Part shown: piece after piece, positions 11,237-21,126 of the stretch
Layout: each line of letters begins with the position of its first letter
Position numbering within the stretch: the stretch's first letter is position 1
Assembly (NCBI GenBank): GCA_023091665.1
Contig: JALJCQ010000013.1
Coordinates: 3,720,001-3,784,000 of the forward strand
Source: Pythium myriotylum
Taxonomy: Eukaryota; Oomycota; Peronosporomycetes; Pythiales; Pythiaceae
Direction: 5' to 3'
DNA length: 64,000 nucleotides
The notes under the pieces: generated by a model
Databases searched by the model: none
What the model saw: the letters and a program-made list of their open reading frames with translations, nothing else
What the model was told of the DNA's origin: nothing
Program-made: the position numbers and the translations under genes

Positions 11237-14200
11237 TTACAAACTGGCCCGGTTCTCTTCCTCCCGCTGATGCTCGGTCTCGGCGCGTTGACGAAGGATA
11301 TCTTTATACTCCTCACTGAGAACCCACTGGCGGCGTCGCACGAAGCCTCGCATCGGGCCAATGGCCTTCTTGCTAGACGGGCGGGGCTTTGGTTGGCTAC
11401 CACGGCTGCTGAGTTCCTCTTCCAGCGTAGGTGGCAGTGATGGGAATGCCTTAAAGTCCACTTCGTAGACCCATCCTTCGTCGTCACAACCAGGAACGTC
11501 CATGTTCAACTCCAATCCGGCCAGCGGAATAGACATGGCGCTAACCTTGCCCGAACGATCACTCCAACGACTGCGGTCGGTCGGCAGAAGGTAGCCTGGA
11601 TAGGTGCTGCCATAGCCGCAGAAAGGTTGGTAGCGCTCGTTTTCGAAGATAACTGGATCGGCTGAGTTAAGGATGTGGTTTCGCACAGCAGGGTTCATGC
11701 TCTTGCGTCGCAGAGGGCCAGCATCAGACAGGTTGTGGTCACTGTTGCCTGATGAAAGGATCCAGTTCACAACGTATGCAGGCTGGTCGAACGCGAAACC
11801 AGTGTACAAGTGCGCGCGACCCGGATTAGAGAAGCGCACAGGCGTACGCTCTTGGTCGCGACGGTCACGGTAGTCGAGCATGTTCACCAGTTCCGGGCTC
11901 ATGTACGACACCATCGGGGGCGAGTAGTTCTTCAGATCGTCGCCATCTTCGAGGTCATCGCTGTTCTTCTTATTCTTCAAAATAAACACCTTTTCCTTCA
12001 CAAGGTCGATGTAGTCGGGACGGAAGCGACGGCGGTAGCCTTCGTAGAAGAATTCCTTCGCAAAGATAGTCACAACAGCCAACAGCGGGCCAAGCCAGTA
12101 CTGGATGCGCGCAAAAATCCACGGGAACGAGTACGTGTTGTAGTCTGGACTGCTCCATGAGATCAAGTCGACAATGTACTGGATCAAGTACAGGGCGATT
12201 ACAGAGATCACGATGCTGGCATACTCGAACACGTCCCAAGACTTGACCATCAGCGCGAAACGAGCCGTAACGACGACACATAGAACCGTCCACGCAACAC
12301 TTTCCAGCACAGTGTACTCAACAGAGACACCATGGCGCATGATGTTGTAAGCAGTTAGGACTGAGAACAAGTACACTCCGACGGAGTCGACGATGGCAAC
12401 ACCCATCCACTGCCAAAACAGCTTGTACGTGAACATCGACCTTTGACGAACTGCCGGATGGTAAAGCACAGGATGCTCCATCACAACTTTCTTGGGAAGA
12501 TCACGATCAAAGACCGCGAACGCCATGATTGGAAGTGCCGTGAACAAGAGGTTGTAGCCTTGCTGAATAAGAGCTGAGTAGATCATAGTGCCAGAGTAGC
12601 CCGTCGGAGTCATTGCGTACCAGAACAACGAAACGTTGTACACAATGTTCTTGTAGAATGTGTACAGCGTCAGCCCCGCGATCCGATCGTAATTCCATCG
12701 CCCGTGTGTGAGAAGAAGTGGGCCCAAAAATCGGAACTGACCAATGGCGTAGTCTGAGCTGTTCACGGCTTGCATACCCTCTTGTCCACTGATACCAACC
12801 CCGATGTGGGCACTCAGAATCATCGGAACATCGTTTGCGCCATCACCAATAGATAGGGTGTGCGAGTCCCGGACATTCACCTTCACAAGTTCGACCAACT
12901 GAGCTTTTTGCTGGGGGGACACGCGACAGGCAATAACAACTTTGCACAAAAGTGCCACTCGCAGGAGATGAAGGTTGTAAAGAGGGTCGGCAAGTACCAT
13001 GTTAAGACTGGCACCATCAATGACAAGCGCATGGTCACCATCGTTTGACGTAGCTGTAGCCATATCCGAGTCGTCATTTCGTCGCGAGTTTGGACGAGTG
13101 CCTTCATTGATCCAGTGGAAAATTTCGTCAAGGCGTCTCAGAATCGATCCCTTTGAGTGGTAGGTCGCGGCGTTGATTACATGGCGCTGCATGTCATTGT
13201 TGAGAAGCCGACACGCAAAACCAATGTTGATAGCAGTTTCTTCCATATCACCAGTAGCGACCCAAATGCAAATACCAGCCTTCGCCAGCTGCTCCATCGT
13301 TTCAGGGACCCCATCCTGAAGTCGATCTTCAATGGCAGTAGCACCAAGCAACTCGAGGTCTCGCTCCATCTCATCTTGGAGAACGTCGATAGCATTTGGT
13401 TCACCTCTCGACTTCGCCTCAACCTCCTGAAGGTTCGAACAAGCAGCACGGTATCTCAGGTGGTACTGTTCCCACTCGCTCAGTTTCATCACCTTCGAGC
13501 AGATCACGAGAGTTCGCAGACCATCACGGGCAAACGCTTCGAGCTGATCTAGAGTTGACTGTCTCACTTCTTCGTTTTCTGGAGTGTCAGCTAGACGAGG
13601 GAACAGAATGCTGTCGGCACCCTTGCAAAGCACGAATACCTCTTCTTCGTCATCTTCAGTCATCCGCATCAGTTCCTCATCGCTCTTTCGCTTCTGCACC
13701 ACAACCGTCATACGCTTTCTAGCTGAATCAAACTCGAACACTTCCAGAATCTCGTACTGTTCTTGGATTCCCTCTGGGGTCTTGATCGAAACACTGCCGG
13801 GTTCACGGTGCACAAACTCAAACCCAAAGTACTTGGCGCCTGAGACTAGTGCTTGCTCATCAGGTGAAGAAGCGGAGTACACAATCGGAGGCATCTCCAT
13901 TGTGTCTGGTTGGGCGTCCAAACGCTCAATCAAGACACCGTGACAAAGCGCGAGATGCGTGAAAAATTCCCGGATCTTGGTCGCCTGCACGTCCTTCGCG
14001 GCCATGTCTTGCCAGAGACGCCGATCTTTGAAGTTAACGTTCGGAGCAGGGGTCTTGGTGTACTCGTCATCTTCCCCATCGTCACTTGCGTCATCCTCGA
14101 TTGTGCCCTTAAAGTCTTTGCGCATACGGGCAGCGATACCGATTGCCGTGGTGCCCTTACCGTAAGACTTGCCCTTGATACTGCACTTGCGGAACTCCAT

Positions 14201-16456
14201 CCGATTGCATGTGAGCGTACCAGTCTTGTCCGAGAAAATGTGGGAAATCTGACCAAGTTGCTCGTTGATCTGCATGTTTCTTGCAACCATCGGGACATCG
14301 TTCTCGGCATCGTACATGTCAAGATCGCACTCCATGAAGTAAGCCTGGAGAGCCTTCACCATGGTGATAGACACGTAAAGTGTGATCGGTACCATGGATG
14401 CCAAAGTCGTGAAGAAGTAAACGAATGTGCTGAAGATACTCTTCGACAAATCTACATCGTCGTAGTCCGAAGGAAGGTCGAGGTTGTGGATGTACACCTT
14501 GTCACCGATGGCTCCGGCCATAGACATGAGCACAAGAAGTAGCACCACCATGATCACTTGTCTGTTCGTCATTTCATCAATCGACGAAACCTTGACTGGG
14601 AACTCATCACCAGAACTCATCATAATCTTCGAATCCACACCAGTATTCACCACCAAACCGTAAGCGAAAGTCGTGTTCCGCAACTTGCTTCCACGGAGGA
14701 GCATGTTCTTGAGCGTGAGTGGGATTCCAACACTGCCTTCATCAAGGCCACCCGTAAGCTTCTTCATGCTCGGGCGACCTGTGATTGACTCGTTCTCTTC
14801 AACGTAGAGCGTTCCAGAGTACCGGTTGATGTCACCATTCGGCATTTCACTCTCCAGATATCCACGGAAGACGTCGCCAGCATCTTCTTCATTCTCAAAC
14901 ATTTGACGAGTAGCACGAGGGGCCTCACGGAGCTTCAGGTTCGTCTCGCCATCAAGGTTCTTCGTTTCAACGTAGCAGATGCCTGTGTTTCCACCACCTC
15001 GGCTACCTTCAGCGGGGATGACAGCGAGAATCAACACATCGGCTGGAATGGTCTCGTGATTGGCTATCTTGATCAAGTCTCCGACTTGAATGTCACGCCA
15101 CTTGACATCTTCGAACTCTCGGAGCTGTCGATTGAACACTTTAGCAGGGGCTGAGTTTGCGTTGTCGTCAGCAATGTGACGCTTGTAATCTTCGTATCCG
15201 GCGAACACGGCATCGATCACAGTTACAATACCGAGAGGGATGAACTGGAGAGGGACTCCGTCGGTCGGGGAGATATCAGGAATCATTTGGAAGATACCGA
15301 TAAGCAAAAAGTACAGGTTGGCCGTCTTCTGGAACGTGAGATACAGGAAAACTGGAACAAAACTCCACCATGAGTACTTGGAAGTCTTGACCTCGTTTGA
15401 TGGGAAGTAAGGCTCGTCGCTCTCTGGCTCGTCACCGATGGGGCCGACAAAGCTTCCACCAACGCTTTGAGGGTTGATTTTGACGACCTTGTGCTTGGGC
15501 TTTCCGTCAGCGTTCTGATGAGACTCGACCGAGTAAAGGCTGCTTGAGCGCGCTTTCATGTTCGAGCTGCCGCCCTTGGGCTCACTCTGGATGGTCACAT
15601 GGCGTTCAAAGCCACCATGGGGCGTTTTGGCTGGCGGCGTGCTGGCGTCCACGTACTTGCCTGCATCTTCAAAATTGCTCCGCTGGCGCCCGAGCTGAGG
15701 GCGAGCGTGGGGAGTGCTCAAGCCCGCGTACGGCACATCTGTGTCATCGTCGAGGTCACGCTCCCGCTGGGCGAGCTCTCGCTGCGCGCGTACTCTATCA
15801 CGTAGCGACGCAGCGTTGGCCGGGTCGATATATCTCGTCGTGGACCGCGTGTTCTGTCGGAAGCGGAGCGCTCGCGGCAGGTTGAAGCTTCGGTAGTAGC
15901 TTCGCCAGCTCTGCGTGCGCGCGAGTCCGTTGGCCGCCGGGGGCACTACGGGCGCCTCGCGGTCTTCTCTCGTCGCCGGGCGCGTGAGCACCGTCTCCGA
16001 GGGCGTCACGCCGTGTTCTTCGGCGATCTCTTCATCGAGCAGTCTCTGTCTCAGTCTCGCGTTCAGCGGCGCCGACGACGTGAACGTGCGGTAGAGCTCC
16101 GAGCTGGGTTTCGGCTTGCGGAACGTCGGCTGCGCGCCGTTCTGCGAGCGCGGGAGCACTTCGACGGTCTGGTTGCGCGCAAAGTTGGAGCGCGACGAGC
16201 CGAGTTGTGACGAATTCGTGAGCGTCGAGGCCGCCGTGTCGTCGCCCGAGGCGGCCGTCGACGCGAGCGCGGCCTCGACCGCCATGTCGTCGTCGACGGC
16301 CACAAAGCCGTCGACGAGCCCGTCAAAATCGACGGTGTCGCCCCGCCGCCGCGGGGACGCCGACGCCGACTCGGTGGAGCGCGGCGTGTCGGACTCGAGC
16401 ATGACGAGCGACGAGGCCGTGCTCGTGAGGCGCGGGAGCTGCGGCGCGCGGTCCAT
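11237..16456 (-). CDS. P4-type ATPase (phospholipid flippase)
   Basis: A 1739-residue, single-exon aminophospholipid-transporting ATPase that should move phospholipids to the cytosolic leaflet. The classical P4 N-terminal block (FPSNEVKTSKYSWWSFVPVF) starts after about 350 residues of disordered Ser/Arg-rich sequence. Further signatures are the actuator loop DGETNLK, the phosphorylation motif DKTGTLT (Asp about 743), nucleotide-domain SSPDEQALV and KGADS, and the hinge GDGANDVPMI. About ten membrane helices fit the family. I start at the ATG at 16456 (MDRAPQLPRL); the frame extends nine bases upstream only to a GTG. The protein is some 400-600 residues longer than usual, mostly from the N-terminal extension and an acidic insert (DDASDDGEDDEY). 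A CDC50-type beta subunit would be expected elsewhere in the genome. Confidence 0.95.
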   Translation of the reverse strand: MDRAPQLPRLTSTASSLVMLESDTPRSTESASASPRRRGDTVDFDGLVDGFVAVDDDMAVEAALASTAASGDDTAASTLTNSSQLGSSRSNFARNQTVEVLPRSQNGAQPTFRKPKPSSELYRTFTSSAPLNARLRQRLLDEEIAEEHGVTPSETVLTRPATREDREAPVVPPAANGLARTQSWRSYYRSFNLPRALRFRQNTRSTTRYIDPANAASLRDRVRAQRELAQRERDLDDDTDVPYAGLSTPHARPQLGRQRSNFEDAGKYVDASTPPAKTPHGGFERHVTIQSEPKGGSSNMKARSSSLYSVESHQNADGKPKHKVVKINPQSVGGSFVGPIGDEPESDEPYFPSNEVKTSKYSWWSFVPVFLYLTFQKTANLYFLLIGIFQMIPDISPTDGVPLQFIPLGIVTVIDAVFAGYEDYKRHIADDNANSAPAKVFNRQLREFEDVKWRDIQVGDLIKIANHETIPADVLILAVIPAEGSRGGGNTGICYVETKNLDGETNLKLREAPRATRQMFENEEDAGDVFRGYLESEMPNGDINRYSGTLYVEENESITGRPSMKKLTGGLDEGSVGIPLTLKNMLLRGSKLRNTTFAYGLVVNTGVDSKIMMSSGDEFPVKVSSIDEMTNRQVIMVVLLLVLMSMAGAIGDKVYIHNLDLPSDYDDVDLSKSIFSTFVYFFTTLASMVPITLYVSITMVKALQAYFMECDLDMYDAENDVPMVARNMQINEQLGQISHIFSDKTGTLTCNRMEFRKCSIKGKSYGKGTTAIGIAARMRKDFKGTIEDDASDDGEDDEYTKTPAPNVNFKDRRLWQDMAAKDVQATKIREFFTHLALCHGVLIERLDAQPDTMEMPPIVYSASSPDEQALVSGAKYFGFEFVHREPGSVSIKTPEGIQEQYEILEVFEFDSARKRMTVVVQKRKSDEELMRMTEDDEEEVFVLCKGADSILFPRLADTPENEEVRQSTLDQLEAFARDGLRTLVICSKVMKLSEWEQYHLRYRAACSNLQEVEAKSRGEPNAIDVLQDEMERDLELLGATAIEDRLQDGVPETMEQLAKAGICIWVATGDMEETAINIGFACRLLNNDMQRHVINAATYHSKGSILRRLDEIFHWINEGTRPNSRRNDDSDMATATSNDGDHALVIDGASLNMVLADPLYNLHLLRVALLCKVVIACRVSPQQKAQLVELVKVNVRDSHTLSIGDGANDVPMILSAHIGVGISGQEGMQAVNSSDYAIGQFRFLGPLLLTHGRWNYDRIAGLTLYTFYKNIVYNVSLFWYAMTPTGYSGTMIYSALIQQGYNLLFTALPIMAFAVFDRDLPKKVVMEHPVLYHPAVRQRSMFTYKLFWQWMGVAIVDSVGVYLFSVLTAYNIMRHGVSVEYTVLESVAWTVLCVVVTARFALMVKSWDVFEYASIVISVIALYLIQYIVDLISWSSPDYNTYSFPWIFARIQYWLGPLLAVVTIFAKEFFYEGYRRRFRPDYIDLVKEKVFILKNKKNSDDLEDGDDLKNYSPPMVSYMSPELVNMLDYRDRRDQERTPVRFSNPGRAHLYTGFAFDQPAYVVNWILSSGNSDHNLSDAGPLRRKSMNPAVRNHILNSADPVIFENERYQPFCGYGSTYPGYLLPTDRSRWSDRSGKVSAMSIPLAGLELNMDVPGCDDEGWVYEVDFKAFPSLPPTLEEELSSRGSQPKPRPSSKKAIGPMRGFVRRRQWVLSEEYKDILRQRAETEHQREEENRASL

Positions 16457-17497
16457 ATACTCCACCCCCCTTGATGGTCGCCTTTAAGCGACCGGGTGAT
16501 TATGGCCGAATGGGACAATGGTGAGAGGCGGCAGGGGAAACCGGAGTGATGGTCAAGGTGGACCGAAGGTCGCACGAAGGTGGTTGGGGGTGTGATTACT
16601 TCAACGTCGAGGACGTAAGAGGCTCGGACGATGGGACAACACGTGCAGCAATCATGGCCAAGGGCCACGAGAGGGTAATCGACGGCTTTAACAGCGGATT
16701 ACGGTCGGAGACACCGGGGGGGAGAAGCCAGTCACGTGACAGTGTACCAGGAGGCCGTATTAGGAGATGGATGACGGTCGGGAGCGAGAGGACGGAGCTG
16801 TAACCTCGTGTCTCAATCGTCCGGAAGCTGGAAAATTCAGGATGAGACAGTTCTGCGTATGGGTTTCAGCCAATCAGTGGAAGAGAATTCCGATGGGGAC
16901 CAATGAAACCTCGCGTAATGGAGACTCATCTGTGACATGTGGGATGATGTTGCTGTCCTGCTGGTCACGAGCGAGTCAGCTCGAAAGGTATCCGATACTG
17001 TAGGCTTCTTTCTCACTTGTTCGCCTCGGTCTCTCGAGGCGAAGAAAGCCTCGTGGGGAAGTGGAGTTGACTGCACTGGGCTCCACACTTCCACAGATGT
17101 GACTATCGACTTGTATCTGCGTTGTTTGCCACGTTGTACGGGCCGCGATCTGCGAATTATAATTGAAACATGCCCTGAGAGTCATGACGGAGAGAGAGAG
17201 AGAGAGAGCGCGATCGCAGCACGGGGCGATGAGTTGACGGGGCTTTACGTGTCAGCAGATGTGACGAACATCCTTGTATTTTGTGCTGTTTACCACTTGG
17301 CATGAGCCGCGATCCTCCGCGTATTAAAAAAACTGGCTCCTCACGGAGAGGAGCGATCACCACGTACCCGCTACTTCTTTTTTGCAATCAGAGGAGGGAG
17401 GACGCGTTGGGGCGGAAGAGTGTGAAGGTCTCTGTATTGGTGGAGATGGAGGCGGACTATTCTACAGTGGCCAGTGCTAATTTACTCTCGATCTCTT
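16457..17497. other. Upstream region of the P4-ATPase, with a diverged repeat and CCAAT boxes
   Basis: No gene recognised. The stretch contains an NF-Y-type CCAATCAG at 16870-16877, another CCAAT at 16900-16904, a GA microsatellite around 17190-17208 and a diverged duplicated segment (17064-17330). It lies between the P4-ATPase start and the 3' end of the first PX gene. Confidence 0.5.
17064..17330. repeat. Two diverged direct copies of a ~100-bp segment
   Basis: Copy 1 spans about 17064-17163 and copy 2 about 17231-17330. Both run GAGTTGA, then CAGATGTGAC, a T-rich middle (TTGTAT..TG..GTTT.CCAC), GCCGCGATC and CG(A/T)ATTA. They are separated by a GA microsatellite. The similarity is clear by eye but interrupted by substitutions and small indels, suggesting an old local duplication. 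Confidence 0.5.
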
Positions 17498-17971
17498 TCA
17501 CGCCGAGGCCGTGAGGAACTTTTGGAACGCCGGAGACGCGACCAGAGTCTGCGAGTCCGAGATCGCGCTGAGGATCAGGCTGAACTGCGCCTCGCGCTCC
17601 TTGATGAGCTCTTGGTTGTGCTTGCCGCGGAAGACCGAGCTGAGTCCGCCCTGTGGCAGCGACGGCAGCTCGGTCGGGTGCCCGAGCTCAGCGTACAAGT
17701 TCTTGAAGTCGTTGTAGCGACGCTTAACGGAGATCGAGCCGTCGACAGATACGACCAGGTAGAAGACAACGCCGACTTCAGTGATCGAGATGCCGTCGAC
17801 CTTGAACCGCTGGACTCGCTTGGTCGATGGTGGCGACTCGGCTTCAGGCTCGCGCGCCGTGGATTTCGGCTGGCTCGCCGGCGCAGACTTGGGCTCCGTC
17901 TCGACCGGCGTGTTCGAGGCCGGCGGCACTTCGACAGGCTCAGTGGCGGAGGTCGACTGCGTGCATCCCAT
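17498..17971 (-). CDS. Short MGCTQS PX-domain protein (first of three)
   Basis: 157 residues. The start at 17971 gives MGCTQS, a match to an N-myristoylation site (Gly2) followed by a palmitoylatable Cys3, which decides this ATG over the longer open frame upstream. A Pro/Glu/Ser-rich linker of about 55 residues leads into a PX (phox homology, phosphoinositide-binding) domain. PX landmarks are the basic RRYNDFKNLYAEL helix, the proline stretch LPSLPQGG and the EREAQFSLIL helix. The predicted role is a membrane-anchored phosphoinositide sensor. It is followed upstream by two same-strand genes with the same N-terminal signal and the same domain order, so this is a tandem family. The domain is compact, and no other catalytic or binding domain is visible. 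Confidence 0.82.
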   Translation of the reverse strand: MGCTQSTSATEPVEVPPASNTPVETEPKSAPASQPKSTAREPEAESPPSTKRVQRFKVDGISITEVGVVFYLVVSVDGSISVKRRYNDFKNLYAELGHPTELPSLPQGGLSSVFRGKHNQELIKEREAQFSLILSAISDSQTLVASPAFQKFLTASA

Positions 17972-18864
17972 GGTGACTCGAGGTGCGTGAGTTGGAGGAG
18001 AAAGGGGCTCTTGCTGGGGAGAGAGGAGATTGGGGAGTGAGAAGAGTCCAGCCACGCGTGGGTAAGGAGCGAGACGCGGCAGAGACTTTGTAAGTCGGTG
18101 AAGCGGATCAGGTGGTTGGATACACCCAGCGATCATCCATCGGCAGCTGGAGACTTGACGGTGCGCATCCACAGGTGAGCAGGACGCTGATTGGCGTGCT
18201 CGCTAACATCATCTCGCTGCCTATACCGACATTAGTGCTCCATCCACGCGAGCAGACGGAGGACCCAAGTGTAGACTTGTCCCATTAGGGAGTGCCCACG
18301 TGGTTGGCGCTGCTTACATGTACTGTGCTCAGGCGAGCTCGCTCCGACGCCCTCTACCACACTAATAGACTCTCTCCCGTTGCCATCGAGCATGGCCATT
18401 GCTTCTAGCGAAAGATTTCTCAGTCGCTCGCCACCGTACTTCGCCGTCGTTAAGACGTCCAGTAGTAGCCGAAACACACTGGCCATGCGTCCAGATGAGC
18501 GACGATGAGACGAGCAAGACCGCATCTTTTTGGAAAATTTGCACCTGAGTCGAAGTCCTACTATGAGTATCCGGACACCAGCGGTCCCAGCAAACGAGAT
18601 CTCGTTGTCTGAACGGAATGGAACTGGCAGAAGTGCCAATATGAGGGTAGAGGATCGCCACCGCGGCGGTGGCCATGTATTGAAATTTCAATTAATGATG
18701 AAATGAAGACGGATTTCACTTGCGCGTCGACCGCAATGCGTGGGCTCACGGGGCCTTCGGTAGCGTGCGGGGAGGCGGACGCTGGTGCGAGTGGTGTCGG
18801 AGAGGCACGCACACACTCAATAAACTTCTCTATGGGGTGACGAGCAAAGGCACAGCGATCACGT
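17972..18864. other. Intergenic region between PX genes 1 and 2
   Basis: No gene recognised; a minus-strand frame at 18232-18639 has no motif. A CCAATCAG box (as CTGATTGG) lies at 18187-18194, about 215 bp upstream of PX gene 1. Confidence 0.45.
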
Positions 18865-21126
18865 TCACTTCTCGATGAACGCCTTGAAGACTTCGGATTC
18901 TGCCATCTCCGGGTTCGCCGAGATGACCTGAAGGATCTTGTCGAACCGCTCCTGGCGCTCCGAGAGAAGCTTGCTGTCCGATCGGCCACGCATAAAGCTG
19001 CCAAAGCCACCACCCGGAAGGGACGGGAGTTCTGCCGTCTGCGGGAGCTTGGTTTCCTGGAGCTTCTTGTACATGTCACTGAACTCACTGTATCGTCGCG
19101 CTCGGGGCTCAGACCACTCCTCGCTTTCACCGTCGTTATGTTGGATGAGGTAGACAACGACACCGTCGCTATTGGTTGTCGTGCCCTGAACACGGTACTT
19201 TCGGCCAGACACAGCCGACGATTCGACGTCTGGCTCGGTCGTCTTGGTGGCTTCACCTTCGTCCGCTGGGTTAGCTTCGACCTCAGCGACCTTCTCCGAC
19301 ACCACCTCGGAAGCTTCAGCCTCCTTCTGGTTCTCCGTCGCAGCCTCTGGGGCGGCGACAGCAGCCTCGACGACTTCAGCCACAACCTTGTCAACAACCT
19401 CCTTCTCAGCAGCGTCAGCAGCAACCTTCTCCGAGACAGCCTCCACGGCAGCTTCAGCGGCGGGAGCAGGGGTCTCAGCGACAGGTGCAACAGTGGGAGC
19501 AGGCTCAGCCGTCTCCACTGGGGCAGCGGCGGCGACGACAGGGGCAGGCTCAGCAGGGGTCTCCACGGGTGCAACCGCGGGTGCAACTGGGGCGGCTTCA
19601 ACGGGGGCCTCCACGACAGCAGGGGCAGTCTCGACGACTGGGGCCTCAGCGACAACAGGGGTCTCAGCAACATCTGGGGTCTCAGCGACGACGGGGGTCT
19701 CGGTAACAACCGGGGTCTCAGCGACGACAGGGGTCTCAGCGACGACAGGGGTCTCGGCAACAACCGGGGCCTCCTCCACAACGACTGGGGTCTCAGCGAT
19801 GACCGGAGCCTCGGCAACGACTGGGGTCTCAGCGACGACAGGGGTCTCCGCAACAACCGGGGCCTCAGCAACGACCGCAGCCTCGGCAACGACTGGGGTC
19901 TCAGCGACAACCGGAGCCTCAGCGGCCACGGGGGCCTCAGCGACAACTGGGGCAGCCTCGACAACCGGAGTCTCCACGACAGCAGGGGCGGCCTCCGTCA
20001 CCTCGGCGACCGGGGCAGCAGGGGCCTCGACGACTGGCTCGACAGGGGTCTCAGCGACGACCGGGGTCTCGACGACGACCGGGGCGGCAGGGGTCTCAAC
20101 AACAGCCGGGGCAGCCTCGACCACCGGAGCCTCAGCAACGACCGGGGCAGCAGGAGCTTCGGCAACGACTGGAGTGGTCTCAACGACGGCCGGAGCAGCG
20201 GGGGTCTCAGCGACGACCGGGGCAGCCTCGACCACCGGAGCCTCGGCGACGACAGGGGCAGCTTCCACGACGACTGGCTCAGCGACGGTCTCCACAACCA
20301 CGGCAGGGGTCTCCACCGCCGGAGCTGGCTCGACAGGAGCCTCCACCACGGCCGGGGCCACTTCCACCGGCGCCTCGACGACCACCGGAGCCGGCTCGAC
20401 GGGCGTCTCGACGACGACGGGCTCGGCGACAGCAGCAGCGACCGTCTCGACCACGACGGGCGCGGCTTCTACAGGCGCCGCGGCCTCGACCACGACATCC
20501 TGCGAGGTCGGCGCGACGGCCTCGGCCGCGACCTCGACGTCAACGACGGCCGCTTCGACGACAACGTGCTCTTCCTTGACTTCCGAAGTCGAGGTCGCGA
20601 CGACCACTGGTGGCGAGACGTGGAGCGTCTGGACTTTTGTCGACGACGGCGGCGCCGACGAGAGTGGCGTGGCTGAGACGGGCGGCGTCGCGAAGACGCT
20701 CGAGCCGTTGGTCGAGGGCGGCGCCGAGACGCCGAGCGTCGAAGGTGGCGGCGGCGGCACGTCGTCGGGCGAGGTCTCTTCGGCGATGGCCTCGATGGCG
20801 GCGTTGGCGGCGCTCTGCGTGCTGCGCTGCGAGGCCGGGTCGCCGCCGACGACCTCGATGAACGAGAACGAGAACGAGGCCGGCAGCTTGGTCGAGGCGA
20901 CGTCCTCGACGTCGCTCTTGGTCACGGCCGGGTTGTCGACGAAGTCGGGCACGACGTCGCTGTCGGTCTCGGAGTAGGCCGACGGCGGCGCGGACGAGAC
21001 GGCCTTGGAGGCGCTCGCGGACGCCGGCACGTTGGCGTGGGAGACGCTGGCGTCGAGCGGCGCGGCGGGCGCGACCTGCGGCGTCGCCTCGTGCACGGGG
21101 AGAGCCTTGGACTGCGTGCAGCCCAT
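18865..21126 (-). CDS. Long MGCTQS PX-domain protein with V/A/E/T/P repeat tract (second of three)
   Basis: 753 residues, single exon. The N-terminus MGCTQSKALP repeats the dual-acylation signal of its neighbours. Residues of roughly 40-180 are acidic and Ser/Pro-rich. About 180-560 is a degenerate hexapeptide tract (VVAETP / VVAEAP and variants), strongly negative and probably an extended spacer. An acidic coil-like region follows (EKVAADAAEKEVVDKVV). The last ~120 residues form a PX domain: RRYSEFSDMYKKL, LPSLPGGGF and ERQERFDKIL. I infer a membrane-anchored protein holding a phosphoinositide-binding head on a long flexible tether. The repeat DNA lacks stops in several frames, which creates long spurious antisense frames. 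No family name is known to me for this arrangement. Confidence 0.82.
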   Translation of the reverse strand: MGCTQSKALPVHEATPQVAPAAPLDASVSHANVPASASASKAVSSAPPSAYSETDSDVVPDFVDNPAVTKSDVEDVASTKLPASFSFSFIEVVGGDPASQRSTQSAANAAIEAIAEETSPDDVPPPPPSTLGVSAPPSTNGSSVFATPPVSATPLSSAPPSSTKVQTLHVSPPVVVATSTSEVKEEHVVVEAAVVDVEVAAEAVAPTSQDVVVEAAAPVEAAPVVVETVAAAVAEPVVVETPVEPAPVVVEAPVEVAPAVVEAPVEPAPAVETPAVVVETVAEPVVVEAAPVVAEAPVVEAAPVVAETPAAPAVVETTPVVAEAPAAPVVAEAPVVEAAPAVVETPAAPVVVETPVVAETPVEPVVEAPAAPVAEVTEAAPAVVETPVVEAAPVVAEAPVAAEAPVVAETPVVAEAAVVAEAPVVAETPVVAETPVVAEAPVIAETPVVVEEAPVVAETPVVAETPVVAETPVVTETPVVAETPDVAETPVVAEAPVVETAPAVVEAPVEAAPVAPAVAPVETPAEPAPVVAAAAPVETAEPAPTVAPVAETPAPAAEAAVEAVSEKVAADAAEKEVVDKVVAEVVEAAVAAPEAATENQKEAEASEVVSEKVAEVEANPADEGEATKTTEPDVESSAVSGRKYRVQGTTTNSDGVVVYLIQHNDGESEEWSEPRARRYSEFSDMYKKLQETKLPQTAELPSLPGGGFGSFMRGRSDSKLLSERQERFDKILQVISANPEMAESEVFKAFIEK
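19600..20480 (-). repeat. Degenerate 18-bp coding minisatellite in PX gene 2
   Basis: Repeating units of about 18 nt (plus-strand core gtctcagcgacgacaggg) encode VVAETP-type hexapeptides. The most regular part is about 19640-19960. In-frame 18-nt units allow copy-number change without frameshift. Confidence 0.75.

Noticed and set aside
16937..17305. 122-codon open frame upstream of the P4-ATPase
   Set aside because: It crosses the GA microsatellite and the diverged repeat, with no motif or coding bias.
19138..20977. Two open frames of over 500 codons on the plus strand
   Set aside because: They are antisense frames over the 18-bp coding repeat of PX gene 2, which lacks stops in several frames. 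Their Thr/Ala/Ser- or Leu/Gly/Asn/Arg-rich sequences are repeat artefacts.
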